64,000 nt of DNA from Halochromatium sp. (lineage in GTDB: Bacteria > Pseudomonadota > Gammaproteobacteria > Chromatiales > Chromatiaceae), in assembly GCA_010912705.1 (NCBI GenBank), contig POWB01000003.1, forward strand, positions 159,539-223,538, read 5' to 3'. Of this stretch, positions 30,159-39,135 are shown in pieces (position 1 is the stretch's first letter; every line of letters begins with the position of its first letter). Position numbers and translations under genes: made by a program. A model generated the notes under the pieces. The model was not told the DNA's origin. It worked only from the letters and a program-made list of their open reading frames with translations, and did no database searches.

Positions 30159-30611
30159 ATGCTTCCCCCCAGTCTAATTACTGAGCCACGAATTCGCTGT
30201 CGTGTCGAGGTCACGAGCAAGAAGCGCTTGCTGGAATCACTGGCCGAGCTTTTGGCAACAGCGGGGCCGGACTGTTCGCCCGCTGCCGTGTTTGATCTTC
30301 TCAATGAGCGTGAGCGACTGGGGAGCACCGGTTTAGGTGAGGGCATCGCGCTGCCACATGCGCGTATTGAGGGTATCGATCAAGCCGTGGGTGCCTTTGT
30401 TCAGCTCAGCCAAGGGGTTAGTTTTGATGCACCGGATGATCGGCCGGTTGATCTTGCGTTTGGCTTACTGGTGCCACAAGAAGCCACCGACGCCCATCTG
30501 AGTCTATTAGCGGGCCTTGCCGAGCGCTTCAGTCATCCGCCGCTACGCGCAGCTTTGCGGGCTGCGGATAACGCCAGCACCCTGCTTAAGCTGTTGCAGA
30601 GCCCGAGCTAA
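30159..30611 (+). CDS. ptsN: PTS nitrogen regulatory EIIA (PtsN)
   Basis: PtsN is the fructose-type EIIA output protein of the nitrogen PTS; it accepts phosphate from NPr and regulates targets such as potassium transport. The 150-residue protein has the phospho-acceptor His67 in GEGIALPHARI and the usual LLAGLAERFSHPPLRAALR helix. The start ATG at 30159 was preferred to an upstream in-frame codon at 30090, since MLPPSLITEPRIRC resembles other PtsN N-termini. It precedes hprK. Confidence 0.92.
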   Translation: MLPPSLITEPRIRCRVEVTSKKRLLESLAELLATAGPDCSPAAVFDLLNERERLGSTGLGEGIALPHARIEGIDQAVGAFVQLSQGVSFDAPDDRPVDLAFGLLVPQEATDAHLSLLAGLAERFSHPPLRAALRAADNASTLLKLLQSPS

Positions 30612-30629
30612 GCAAGGCTCGCCGTGCAG

Positions 30630-31604
30630 ATGCTGCCCGTTGATACCCTTCAAGGTTTGGTTGAGCACCTGGGTCCTAGGCTCGGGCTACGTTGGCTCAC
30701 GCCAGTGCCAGCGCAGCCGCTGCCATTGGTCAGCGCCGATTCAGCGGCGGGCGCGGCGCAGAGTCTGGTTGGCTCGCTCAACTGCATCCATCCTAACCGC
30801 TTGCAGGTGCTTGGGCGCGCTGAGATCCGCCATCTTGACGATTTAGGCCCCGTTGCCGGCCAGGATATTGTCGAACGCCTATTCGCTGCCCAGCCTGCTG
30901 CAGTGATTTTTGCCCAGAACATTGATCTGCCTGCTGGTTTTCTTTCGCGTGCTGAGCAGTCCGGAACCCCCCTGCTGGCATCGCCAAATGAGGAAGAGGA
31001 GATCGTCGATCGGCTGCAATACTTTCTCACCTACGCGCTAGCCGAGCGCGCGACCTTGCATGGCGTCTTTCTTGATGTGCTTGGCATGGGCGTGCTCTTG
31101 GTTGGCGACCCAGGGATCGGCAAGAGTGAGCTTGCACTCGAGATGGTGGTGCGTGGCCACCGGCTGATTGCCGATGATGCGCCGGAGGTGGCACGCATTG
31201 GTCCAGAGACCCTAGAAGGCAGCTGTCCAGCGTTGTTGCGAGACTTTCTAGAGGTACGCGGACTCGGCGTGCTGAATGTGCGTGCGATGTTTGGCGAGGG
31301 TGCGGTCCAACGTCGGGAGCAGCTGAACTTGATCGTCAACATGCGGTCGTTTGATGGCGAAGCCTTGGCCCAGATGGACCGTCTTCGGGGCAGTCTCTCG
31401 GCTCGTACTATCCTAGGTGTCTCGGTTCCTGAGGTCACCTTACCCGTGGCCCCTGGCCGCAATCTTGCGGTGCTCTTAGAGACTGCTGTCCGTAACCAAA
31501 TCCTGCGTCTGCGCGGCTATGATGCCGGCGTTGATCTGATGGATCGACAAGCCCGCTGTATCGACGAGAACACCCCATGCGTGACCCCTACATCGTCCGT
31601 TTAG
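30630..31604 (+). CDS. hprK: HPr kinase/phosphorylase
   Basis: HprK phosphorylates or dephosphorylates HPr on Ser46. Here it is next to ptsN, rapZ and ptsH, in which the serine is present. The roughly 324 residues have an N-terminal domain, Walker A LLVGDPGIGKSELALE, HRLIADDAPEVARIG, the family signature EVRGLGVLNVRAMFGEGAV and a C-terminal helix ending with NQILRLRGYDAG. Many enteric bacteria lack hprK, whereas several purple bacteria keep it in this cluster. An alternative start is GTG 30624. Confidence 0.93.
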   Translation: MLPVDTLQGLVEHLGPRLGLRWLTPVPAQPLPLVSADSAAGAAQSLVGSLNCIHPNRLQVLGRAEIRHLDDLGPVAGQDIVERLFAAQPAAVIFAQNIDLPAGFLSRAEQSGTPLLASPNEEEEIVDRLQYFLTYALAERATLHGVFLDVLGMGVLLVGDPGIGKSELALEMVVRGHRLIADDAPEVARIGPETLEGSCPALLRDFLEVRGLGVLNVRAMFGEGAVQRREQLNLIVNMRSFDGEALAQMDRLRGSLSARTILGVSVPEVTLPVAPGRNLAVLLETAVRNQILRLRGYDAGVDLMDRQARCIDENTPCVTPTSSV

Positions 31605-31720
31605 TCGCTGTGCAGTGGTGCTTATATGCAGTGCTCAAATGCGATGATCAAATCTGATGCGCACATCAGGAAGTTGTTGATGGATCGTTTCTTAGCTCAG
31701 CACACCGCTTGGAGACTGCT

Positions 31721-32587
31721 ATGGAGCTGATCATCATCAGCGGCCTGTCCGGCGCCGGTAAGAGTGTCGCGCTGCGTACGCTCGAAGATATCGGTTATGT
31801 CTGTATCGATAACCTGCCCTTGTTTCTGCTGCATGATCTCGCGCTCGGTCTCAAGCAGATGCGTCCGGCGGGCGGGGATGGCCGTGGTGGCACCGCCATC
31901 GGTATCGATGCGCGCACTGGACCTGAGCTACTCGACCAGGTACCAGGGGTGATCGAGACGCTTGCGGCACAGGGCATCGCGATTCGGGTCATCTTTCTCG
32001 AGGCCGATACCCCCACCTTGGTGACCCGGTTCAGTGAGACCCGACGCAAACATCCGCTGACTAGCGCCGATCGCCCCTTGGCCGAGGCGATCGAGCTTGA
32101 GCGACGCCTGCTCGGGCCGCTGCGCGCGGTTGCCGCGACCCAGATCGATACCTCCTGCACCAATGTCCATGAACTCAAGGAACTGGTGCGCGAGAGTCTC
32201 AACCGCAAGGGCCGCGGGCAGGCGCCGGTTCTGCTGCAGTCCTTTGGCTTCAAAAATGGCATCCCAACCGCGGCCGATTTCGTCTTTGACCTGCGCTGTC
32301 TGCCAAATCCGCACTGGCAGCCAGCGCTGCGTCCGCTCACCGGGATGGATCAGGAGGTTGTTGATTTTCTCGAAGCATCCCCCGAGGCGATGCAGATGCG
32401 CGACGACCTGATCGCCTTTCTTGATCGCTGGCTGCCGCGTTTCGAGACCGATGGCCGTAGCTACTTGACGATCGGCATTGGTTGTACCGGTGGCCGCCAT
32501 CGCTCGGTCTATATGGTCGAGGCCCTAGATCGCCACTTCGAGGCGCAGGGCCGCCAAGTCTTGGTTCGGCATCAAGAATTGGGATGA
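31721..32587 (+). CDS. rapZ: RNase adapter protein RapZ
   Basis: RapZ is a nucleotide-binding protein that in E. coli delivers the small RNA GlmZ to RNase E and senses glucosamine-6-phosphate. The 288 residues start with MELIIISGLSGAGKSVALRT (Walker A 8-15). Then come the YVCIDNLPLFLL segment, a LVTRFSETRRKHPL segment and the C-terminal IGIGCTGGRHRSVYM signature. A TTG four codons upstream is in frame. The stop overlaps the start of the EIIA gene by 4 bases. Confidence 0.95.
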   Translation: MELIIISGLSGAGKSVALRTLEDIGYVCIDNLPLFLLHDLALGLKQMRPAGGDGRGGTAIGIDARTGPELLDQVPGVIETLAAQGIAIRVIFLEADTPTLVTRFSETRRKHPLTSADRPLAEAIELERRLLGPLRAVAATQIDTSCTNVHELKELVRESLNRKGRGQAPVLLQSFGFKNGIPTAADFVFDLRCLPNPHWQPALRPLTGMDQEVVDFLEASPEAMQMRDDLIAFLDRWLPRFETDGRSYLTIGIGCTGGRHRSVYMVEALDRHFEAQGRQVLVRHQELG

Positions 32588-32970
32588 GCGTTGGTATCTT
32601 GCTGATCACACACAACAGGATTGGTGCGGAGCTGTTAGAAACCGCCACCCGGATGCTAGGCTGCTGCCCGCTGGCCGCGATTGCGATCGACGTGCACGAG
32701 CAGGATGATCCAGACCAGCTGCGCCGGCAGATCTTAGAGTCTGCCGCGCGTCTCAATGATGGTGCCGGCCTGTTAGTGTTGACCGATCTCTATGGCTCGA
32801 CACCGGCCAATATCACCGATGCCCTAGGCCACCGTGGTGATGTCCGAGTCCTGAGTGGGGTGAATCTGCCGATGTTGGTGCGTGTGCTCAATTACTGCCA
32901 GCTCGAGCTGGCGGCACTCGCGGAGAAGGCGCTGAGCGGTGGTCGTGATGGCGTGCTCGGCTGTAATTAG
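32584..32970 (+). CDS. PTS mannose/fructose-type EIIA protein
   Basis: This is a cytoplasmic phosphocarrier of the EIIA-Man fold, 128 residues long, with the phospho-acceptor His10 in MSVGILLITHNRIG. GLLVLTDLYGSTPANI and VLSGVNLPMLVRVLNY are conserved. It starts with an ATGA overlap of rapZ and precedes ptsH by 10 bases. No EIIB, EIIC or EIID of a mannose permease follows, so it probably serves signalling rather than sugar uptake, as in other proteobacteria with a HprK-linked PTS. Confidence 0.9.
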   Translation: MSVGILLITHNRIGAELLETATRMLGCCPLAAIAIDVHEQDDPDQLRRQILESAARLNDGAGLLVLTDLYGSTPANITDALGHRGDVRVLSGVNLPMLVRVLNYCQLELAALAEKALSGGRDGVLGCN

Positions 32971-32980
32971 GGAGACTGTC

Positions 32981-33250
32981 ATGGTTCGCAGAGAGCTCGA
33001 CATCATCAATCGTCTGGGGCTGCATGCGCGTGCCGCAGCCAAGTTCGTCACCTGTGCAAGTGGCTTTGAAAGCCAGGTTCAGGTCGAGCGTCAGGGGCGC
33101 CGGGTCAATGGCAAGAGCATCATGGGGGTGATGATGTTGGCCGCGGCTTGCGGTACGCGGATCACCGCTGAGATCGAGGGGGCCGATGCCGAGCAGGCGG
33201 CCAATGCACTCGAGGCCTTGGTGGCTGACCGATTCGGAGAGGCGGAGTGA
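32981..33250 (+). CDS. ptsH: Phosphocarrier protein HPr / NPr
   Basis: HPr relays phosphate from enzyme I to EIIA proteins. The 89-residue protein starts MVRRELDIINRLGLHARAAA, with the active His15. Ser46 lies in NGKSIMGVMMLAA, the site of HprK. The start at 32981 has GGGAGA upstream and is chosen over in-frame codons further up. It overlaps ptsI by 4 bases. Confidence 0.95.
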   Translation: MVRRELDIINRLGLHARAAAKFVTCASGFESQVQVERQGRRVNGKSIMGVMMLAAACGTRITAEIEGADAEQAANALEALVADRFGEAE

Positions 33251-34995
33251 CGACCGCGCTGCTCGGGGTCGGCGTCAGTGGCTCGCGGCCGGTTGCGATT
33301 GGCCGTGCCCAGCTGTTTGCGCGCGAGCCCACCGTCGTCACCGAAGAGATCGATCCTGAGCAGATCGATGCCGAGATCGCCCGCCTCGATGCTGCGCTTG
33401 AGAGCGCGCGCCGTCACCTCGAGTCGGTGCGTGGCCAGATCCCAGACAGGACGCCGCTGCACATTGCCGAGTTCATCGACGCGCATCTGCTGATGCTGAC
33501 GGATTCGGCGCTGGTCGATGCCACCCGCGATCTGATCCGCGAGCGCAGCATCAATGCCGGCTGGGCACTGCAGATTCAGCGCGACACCTTAGTCGAGGTC
33601 TTTGACGCCATGGGTGATGCTTATCTGCGCACCCGGCGTGATGATGTCGACCATGTCGTGCGTCAGATTCAGGTCTTTCTCAGCGGTGAGCCCTCGGCAC
33701 AATTGATCTCCGCGAGTGATCTCAAGGGGCGGGTCATCATTGCCGATGATCTGACCCCGGCTGACACCATCCTGCTGCGTCATCGCGGCATCTGCGCCTT
33801 CGTCATCGAGCACGGAGGCCCGATGTCGCATACCGCGATCTTGGCCCGCAGTCTCGATATCCCGGCCGTGCTGGGTGTGCACAATGCGACCCATCTGCTA
33901 CGCCAGGATGAGCTTCTGGTGGTGAATGCCGAGAGCGGGACCGTGCTCGCCGGTGCCGATGAGAGCATCCTCGCTCACTATCGTAAGCGCTTGCTGAGCG
34001 CCGACCAGCGCCGGCACCGGCTGCGCGAGCTGGTGCGCGAGCCTTCGACCAGCCGAGATGGCGTACCCGTGGTGCTCTTGGCCAATCTGGAGCTGCCGGA
34101 GGATGTTGAGGCAGTGCGCTCTAGCGGTGCCTCTGGCGTCGGTCTCTACCGTACCGAGTTCCTGTTCATGAATCGCATCGGATTGCCGGATGAAGAGGAG
34201 CATCTGGCAACCTACCTGGATGTGATGCGCGGACTAGATGGCATTCCGCTCACCATTCGCACGCTCGATCTTGGCATGGACAAGCAAGTCGACGGGTTGG
34301 CTGGTAGCTCTGCAAGCCTGACCAATCCGGCGCTCGGGCTGCGCGCAATTCGACTCTGCCTGCGCGAGCCTGGCTTGTTCGTGCCGCAACTGCGCGCGAT
34401 CTTGCGCGCCTCGGCGCAGGGACCAGTGCGGCTGATGCTGCCGATGATCTCCGCCATCGCCGAGGTGGAGACCGTGCTCGGCATGATTGCTGAGACTCGG
34501 CGCACCCTGCGTCGGCAGGGGCTGGCCTTCGATCCACTGATGCCGGTTGGCGCGATGATTGAGGTACCGGCAGCCGCCCTTTGTGCCGGCGGTATTGCCA
34601 AGCGCGTCGACTTCCTCTCTATCGGCACCAACGATCTGATCCAGTACACCTTGGCCATCGATCGGGTCGACGACAGCGTCAATTATCTTTATGAGCCCTT
34701 GCATCCGGCAGTGCTCAGGCTGATCCGGATCACCCTGAGCCGTGCTGCCGAGTCGCGCACCCGCGTCAGCATGTGCGGCGAGATGGCCGGTGATCCGCGC
34801 TACACCGCCGTCCTGCTGGGGCTGGGCCTGCGCGAGATGAGTATGCAGCCGGCCGCATTGCTGGAGGTCAAGGAGGTCGTTCGGCGCTGCGATGTTGGCC
34901 GTGTCAGCACGCGCATGGATCAGCTCCTAGACCGCCTCGACGATCTCACGCCCACGCAATTGCTGGATGCGGTCAATGAAGTCGCCAATGATTAG
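33247..34995 (+). CDS. ptsI: PTS enzyme I
   Basis: Enzyme I autophosphorylates from PEP and passes phosphate to HPr. The 582-residue protein has the N-terminal domain with His195 in EHGGPMSHTAILARSLDIPA. The PEP-binding domain has VGLYRTEFLFMNR, LDLGMDKQV, IEVPAA, SIGTNDLIQYTLAIDR and the catalytic cysteine in SMCGEMAGDPRYT. No GAF domain is present at the N-terminus, so it is PtsI-type rather than PtsP-type. The start GTG overlaps ptsH. mgtE follows after 23 bases. Confidence 0.96.
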   Translation: MTTALLGVGVSGSRPVAIGRAQLFAREPTVVTEEIDPEQIDAEIARLDAALESARRHLESVRGQIPDRTPLHIAEFIDAHLLMLTDSALVDATRDLIRERSINAGWALQIQRDTLVEVFDAMGDAYLRTRRDDVDHVVRQIQVFLSGEPSAQLISASDLKGRVIIADDLTPADTILLRHRGICAFVIEHGGPMSHTAILARSLDIPAVLGVHNATHLLRQDELLVVNAESGTVLAGADESILAHYRKRLLSADQRRHRLRELVREPSTSRDGVPVVLLANLELPEDVEAVRSSGASGVGLYRTEFLFMNRIGLPDEEEHLATYLDVMRGLDGIPLTIRTLDLGMDKQVDGLAGSSASLTNPALGLRAIRLCLREPGLFVPQLRAILRASAQGPVRLMLPMISAIAEVETVLGMIAETRRTLRRQGLAFDPLMPVGAMIEVPAAALCAGGIAKRVDFLSIGTNDLIQYTLAIDRVDDSVNYLYEPLHPAVLRLIRITLSRAAESRTRVSMCGEMAGDPRYTAVLLGLGLREMSMQPAALLEVKEVVRRCDVGRVSTRMDQLLDRLDDLTPTQLLDAVNEVAND

Positions 34996-35018
34996 ACACT
35001 CCGGTCGGGGCTAATGTA

Positions 35019-36380
35019 ATGACTGATCCGATCGAGAATCGTCCTGAGACTGACCGCATCGACCTGCTCCATCAGGTGCTGGAGAGCGGCTCGGTGCGCA
35101 AGGCGACGCGGATGCTGAATGCACTGCATCCGGCCGAGATCGCCCATGTCCTGCAGTCGCTGCCGCCGCCGCAGCGCAAGCTGGTCTGGCAGATGGTGGA
35201 TGACGCGGCTGAAGGTGAGGTACTGCTGTACCTCAACGACGATGTCCGCGAAGAGATCCTTCGCAGCATGGATGCAACCGAGATCCTGGTCGCTGCCGAG
35301 GGGCTTGATGTCGATGACCTCGCTGATCTGGTACAGGATCTGCCGGCAACGGTCACCCGAGAGGTCTTGAGTTCGCTGGATGAGCAGCGCCGCGAGCGCC
35401 TGGAGACCGCGCTCAGCTATCCAGGGGATAGCGCTGGCGGCCTGATGAACCCGGACGTGGTCACGGTACGCCCGGAGGTGACCCTTGATGTCGTTCTGCG
35501 CTATCTGCGCCGGCGTAAAGATGGGTTGCCTGAACTCACCGACAACCTGATCGTGGTCAGTCGCCAAGGCCGCTATCTGGGGGTGCTCTATCTCACCGAT
35601 CTGCTGACCAATGACCCAGATGATTCGGTGGCCGAGGTCATGACCCTAGACGTGCAGCCGATCGCCGCCGAGACCAAGGCGCGTGAGGTTGCTAACCGGT
35701 TTGAGCAGCTCGACCTGATCTCGGCGCCGGTGATTGATCCCGACGGCCGCGTGCTCGGCCGTGTCACCGTCGATGATGTGATGGACGTCATTCGCGAAGA
35801 GGCCGACCACCAATTCTTGGGTCATGCCGGTCTCAGCGAAGGTGAAGATATGTTTGCGCCGGTCCTGCTCAGCGCGCGCCGCCGGGCGGTCTGGCTTGGC
35901 ATCAATCTGCTGACCGCCTTTCTCGCGGCCTGGGTCATCGGCCTGTTCGAGGCGACGATCGAGAAGGTGGTCGCGCTCGCAGTGCTGATGCCGGTGGTTG
36001 CCAGTATGGGCGGCATTGCTGGCACCCAGACTCTGACGCTCGCCATCCGCGGCATCGCGCTCGGGCAGCTCTCAGCGAAGAACATCCGCTGGCTGGTCTC
36101 CAAAGAGATGGCCGTCGCCGCGCTCAACGGTCTGCTCTGGGCGTTGGTCGTCGCCAGTGTGGCTTGGCTCTGGTTTGGCAGTACCAGCATTGCCTTGATC
36201 ATCGCGACTGCGATCACCCTCAACGTCCTTGCTGCCACGCTCTCCGGCGCCTTGCTGCCGCTGCTCCTCGATCGCTTTGGGATCGACCCCGCCTTGGCCG
36301 GCGGGGTCATCCTGACCACAGTGACCGATGTGGTCGGCTTCTTGAGCTTCCTGGGTCTTGCGACGCTGTTCCTGATTTAG
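35019..36380 (+). CDS. mgtE: Magnesium transporter MgtE
   Basis: MgtE is a dimeric Mg2+ channel gated by intracellular Mg2+. The 453 residues have an N-terminal helical superfamily domain, a CBS pair (about residues 135-255, VAEVMTLDVQPIAAET and ISAPVIDPDGRVLGRVTVDD) and five C-terminal membrane helices. These include the signature PVVASMGGIAGTQTLTLAIRGIALG. Mg2+ is also the chelatase substrate, but the gene is co-directional with ptsI rather than linked to bch genes. I see no M-box riboswitch in the 23-base gap. Confidence 0.95.
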   Translation: MTDPIENRPETDRIDLLHQVLESGSVRKATRMLNALHPAEIAHVLQSLPPPQRKLVWQMVDDAAEGEVLLYLNDDVREEILRSMDATEILVAAEGLDVDDLADLVQDLPATVTREVLSSLDEQRRERLETALSYPGDSAGGLMNPDVVTVRPEVTLDVVLRYLRRRKDGLPELTDNLIVVSRQGRYLGVLYLTDLLTNDPDDSVAEVMTLDVQPIAAETKAREVANRFEQLDLISAPVIDPDGRVLGRVTVDDVMDVIREEADHQFLGHAGLSEGEDMFAPVLLSARRRAVWLGINLLTAFLAAWVIGLFEATIEKVVALAVLMPVVASMGGIAGTQTLTLAIRGIALGQLSAKNIRWLVSKEMAVAALNGLLWALVVASVAWLWFGSTSIALIIATAITLNVLAATLSGALLPLLLDRFGIDPALAGGVILTTVTDVVGFLSFLGLATLFLI

Positions 36381-36433
36381 CCTAAGCTCTGGCCATAAGG
36401 AATTGGCCTATGACGCGCATCCATGCCAAGAGG

Positions 36434-36800
36434 TCAGGCAATGGTGACCGCATCCGACAGATAGACATCCTGGATCGCGTTCAACAAGGCCACGCCCTCC
36501 TGCATCGGCCGTTGAAACGCCTTGCGTCCCGAGATCAGGCCCATGCCGCCAGCACGCTTGTTGATCACTGCGGTGCGTACCGCACAGATCCGCCGCACTA
36601 TGGTAATCGACGCCGTCTTTCTTGAAGGCGTTATTGCGCAGATAGGCCCAGAACACCGCCGCCGGCCGATCTGACTGGGCAAACACCCGGTCGATATAAT
36701 CCGGCCCAGGCAGATGCAGAAGATCCTGTGGGATGCCGGTACTCTTATGGGTCAAGAGGTCATCGGCCTCGGCGCCCAGCAGTTGTGCGATATCAGTCAT
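36434..36800 (-). pseudogene. fbaB: Decayed class I fructose-bisphosphate aldolase (fbaB remnant)
   Basis: Three pieces of an FbaB-like aldolase survive in order. The first is the N-terminus ([20 protein letters not shown] to [10 protein letters not shown]), joined in frame to the internal segment [18 protein letters not shown]. After a frame change comes the C-terminus ([20 protein letters not shown] to [12 protein letters not shown]). Compared with E. coli FbaB (350 residues, recalled), about 150 residues are missing between the first two pieces and about 70 between the last two. The Schiff-base lysine region is lost. The start and stop are still well preserved, so the deletions look recent. 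Confidence 0.88.
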
Positions 36801-36931
36801 CGGTCGTCCTCCGGTCGCGAGATGGTTGGTACGAGTTGATGATAGCGGATGTGTTTTGCCGTTGATCGACCGGTCTAGGTCTGCCGGTTGCTTCTCCTGC
36901 TGAATCCTTATGTTGTAGAGGCTGGAAGACG

Positions 36932-38155
36932 ATGATGCGATTGATTTCTGCGCTGCTGGGACTGCTCTTGTTGCTGGTTATCGGGCTGGCCGGCGCACTA
37001 CTGCTGGTGCGCGATTCATCACCGAGCCTGCAGCCGATGCCTGAGCTCAGCGCCGAGCAGCGACGCTGGGGCAAGGAGCTACTGCATGAGAGTCTCTTGG
37101 ACGGGGTGGGTGCTAGCGGTGAGGTGATCAGCCTGACGCCCGCGGACCTCCAGATCCTCTCGGTGCTCTTCACCGAGCAGATCAGGGATAGCCGCCTTAG
37201 CCTGCTTCCGGGAGAAGGCAGCGCCGACCTGATGCTTGCATGGCCTCTGCCGACTAAGCTCGGCGGCTGGCTGAATCTGCGCGCGCGGCTGGTGGCGCCG
37301 GATGGAGTGCTCGCGATCGAGCGCGTCGAGGTCGGCAAGCTGCCGGTGCCAGCCGCGCTCGCCGAGCTGCTGATGGAGCAGGCACTGGCGGTCTTGGCAA
37401 TCCCGGCCTTGCCGACGGGCATCGAGATCTCGCCGGAGGCGATACGGCTGCAGCCGGGCGCGCTGGCAAATGCTGACGGTGATCGGTCTTCTGCGATGCT
37501 AACAGCAGACGAGAACGATCTTGTGCTCGTCGCTCAACGGCGTCTGGCTGGACTTAGCTTGCTGAACTCCAATCGGAGCTGGATCGATGCCGCCGAGCTG
37601 CTGTCCGCGCTGATTGCCTCTGCGCCAGCGGATGCGATTGATCCCGCGGCCGAGAACAAGGCTGCGATCCTAGCCTTGGCGGCCTATGTGAATGGGCGCA
37701 GCCTGCCAGACCCGACGGGTGCTCCAGCGCCGCGCTCGATACCGGTACGCATGCGCGACCGCGAGGACATCCCACAGCATTTCTTCACCTCAGGTGCACT
37801 GGTCTTGCAGAGCGGCAGCGGTCTGGCCAATCTGATCGGGCTTGCAAAGGAGCTGGATGATGCAGACTCAGCAAGTGGCTTCAACTTCAGTGATCTTGCC
37901 GCCAACCGGGCGGGCAACCAATTTGCCGAACTCGCCACCGCTAATGCGAGCAGCGCAGGGCGCATCCAGCAGATGGCGCGCTCCGGGCTGAGTGAGGACG
38001 ACATCATGCCAACAGTCGACTGGCTTCCGGGAAGTATGTCTCGGGCAACCTTTGATCGGGATTTTGGCGGCCGTGATACCCCAGCCTATCGCATCGTTGT
38101 TGATGAGATCGATCGTCGCATCGCGGCATTGCCGGTGGCGGCCGTTGGTGAGTAG
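36932..38155 (+). CDS. Membrane-anchored protein of unknown function
   Basis: This protein of 407 residues is not recognised. It has an N-terminal membrane helix (LISALLGLLLLLVIGLAGALLLV) with a likely periplasmic remainder. The body is Leu/Ala-rich. A recognisable block near the C-terminus reads HFFTSGALVLQSGSGLANLIG, then AKELDDADSASGFNFSDLAANRAG, a pattern also seen in hypothetical proteins of other proteobacteria as far as I recall. The stop codon lies within a heptamer tandem repeat. It is divergent from the fbaB remnant and followed by rpe. Confidence 0.75.
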   Translation: MMRLISALLGLLLLLVIGLAGALLLVRDSSPSLQPMPELSAEQRRWGKELLHESLLDGVGASGEVISLTPADLQILSVLFTEQIRDSRLSLLPGEGSADLMLAWPLPTKLGGWLNLRARLVAPDGVLAIERVEVGKLPVPAALAELLMEQALAVLAIPALPTGIEISPEAIRLQPGALANADGDRSSAMLTADENDLVLVAQRRLAGLSLLNSNRSWIDAAELLSALIASAPADAIDPAAENKAAILALAAYVNGRSLPDPTGAPAPRSIPVRMRDREDIPQHFFTSGALVLQSGSGLANLIGLAKELDDADSASGFNFSDLAANRAGNQFAELATANASSAGRIQQMARSGLSEDDIMPTVDWLPGSMSRATFDRDFGGRDTPAYRIVVDEIDRRIAALPVAAVGE

Positions 38156-38206
38156 TGAGTGGTGAGTGGTGAGTGGTGAGTGGTGAGTGGTGAGTAGTGA
38201 GTGGTG
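38147..38206. repeat. 7-bp tandem repeat (GGTGAGT)n
   Basis: About eight copies of the 7-base unit ggtgagt or agtgagt run from 38147 to 38206, starting in the last codons of the upstream gene and including its TAG stop. Short heptamer tracts of this kind are dispersed in several phototroph genomes (from memory). No coding or RNA function is evident. Confidence 0.85.
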
Positions 38207-38296
38207 GCTCCAGCAACTGCGGCAGTGATTTCCGGACAGGCTCGTGCCACAGTGCAGCGCGCCACTTGCCGGTTCCAAAATCGCCTTGACCAGTGA

Positions 38297-38333
38297 AAAA
38301 AGACGGCCATTCAGCTACACTGATGGTCTTTTT
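38297..38333 (+). terminator. Possible rho-independent terminator
   Basis: The stem aaaaagac(gg)ccat (38297-38310) pairs with atggtcttttt (38323-38333), with a two-base bulge and a 12-base loop, ending in a T run. It lies between the unknown membrane protein and rpe. The stem is AT-rich, so strength is uncertain, and it may also act as a hairpin in the rpe leader. Confidence 0.45.
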
Positions 38334-38389
38334 CCACGCTTGGCACGACGGTGGCTGAACCGCTAGGTGCCCTTAACTGGAGGCTTCCC

Positions 38390-39088
38390 ATGGCCGCAGC
38401 AGAAGACCTGATCGCCCCGTCCATCCTCTCAGCTGACTTCGCACGTCTCGGCGAAGAGGTCGACAATGTGCTCGCCGCGGGCGCCGACATCGTGCATTTC
38501 GATGTGATGGACAACCATTACGTGCCCAATCTCACCATCGGCCCGCTGATCTGCGATGCGCTGCGCAAGCACGGCGTCACGGCGCCGATTGACGTGCATC
38601 TGATGGTCAAGCCGGTAGACCGGATCATCCCCGACTTCGCCAAGGCCGGTGCCACCTATATCACCTTCCATCCCGAGGCCAGCGAGCATGTCGATCGCAC
38701 CCTACAGCTGATCAAGGCCGAGGGTTGCAAGGCCGGCCTCGTCTTCAATCCGGCCACGCCGTTGGACTATCTGAAGTACGAGCTCGACAACATCGACATG
38801 GTGCTGCTGATGTCGGTGAACCCTGGCTTTGGCGGCCAGAGCTTCATCCCCTCTGCGCTAGATAAGCTGCGCGAGGCGCGCGCGATGATCGATGCTAGCG
38901 GTCGCGACATCCGGCTCGAGATCGATGGTGGCGTCAAGGTTGATAATATCGCCGAGATCAAGGCCGCTGGCGCCGATACCTTCGTCTCTGGCTCAGGCAT
39001 CTTTGGCAAGGGGCAGGACAGCGACCCGAACCGTTACGACGGCATCATCCGCCAGATGCGCGAGGCCTTGGCTGGCGCTGGTCGCTAA
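38390..39088 (+). CDS. rpe: Ribulose-phosphate 3-epimerase
   Basis: Rpe interconverts ribulose-5-phosphate and xylulose-5-phosphate in the pentose phosphate and Calvin cycles; the latter is the route of carbon fixation in purple sulfur bacteria. The 232 residues have [61 protein letters not shown] and [12 protein letters not shown], with metal-binding His and Asp residues present. The ATG at 38390 has GGAGG upstream and is chosen over 38351. gph follows in the same direction. Confidence 0.96.
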   Translation: MAAAEDLIAPSILSADFARLGEEVDNVLAAGADIVHFDVMDNHYVPNLTIGPLICDALRKHGVTAPIDVHLMVKPVDRIIPDFAKAGATYITFHPEASEHVDRTLQLIKAEGCKAGLVFNPATPLDYLKYELDNIDMVLLMSVNPGFGGQSFIPSALDKLREARAMIDASGRDIRLEIDGGVKVDNIAEIKAAGADTFVSGSGIFGKGQDSDPNRYDGIIRQMREALAGAGR

Positions 39089-39135
39089 CCTAAGACTGCA
39101 ACACTGATTGACGTTCAGCCACTGGCAATACCTTC

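Noticed and set aside
34996..35018. Mg2+ riboswitch before mgtE
   Set aside because: Only 23 bases separate ptsI and mgtE, too few for an M-box.
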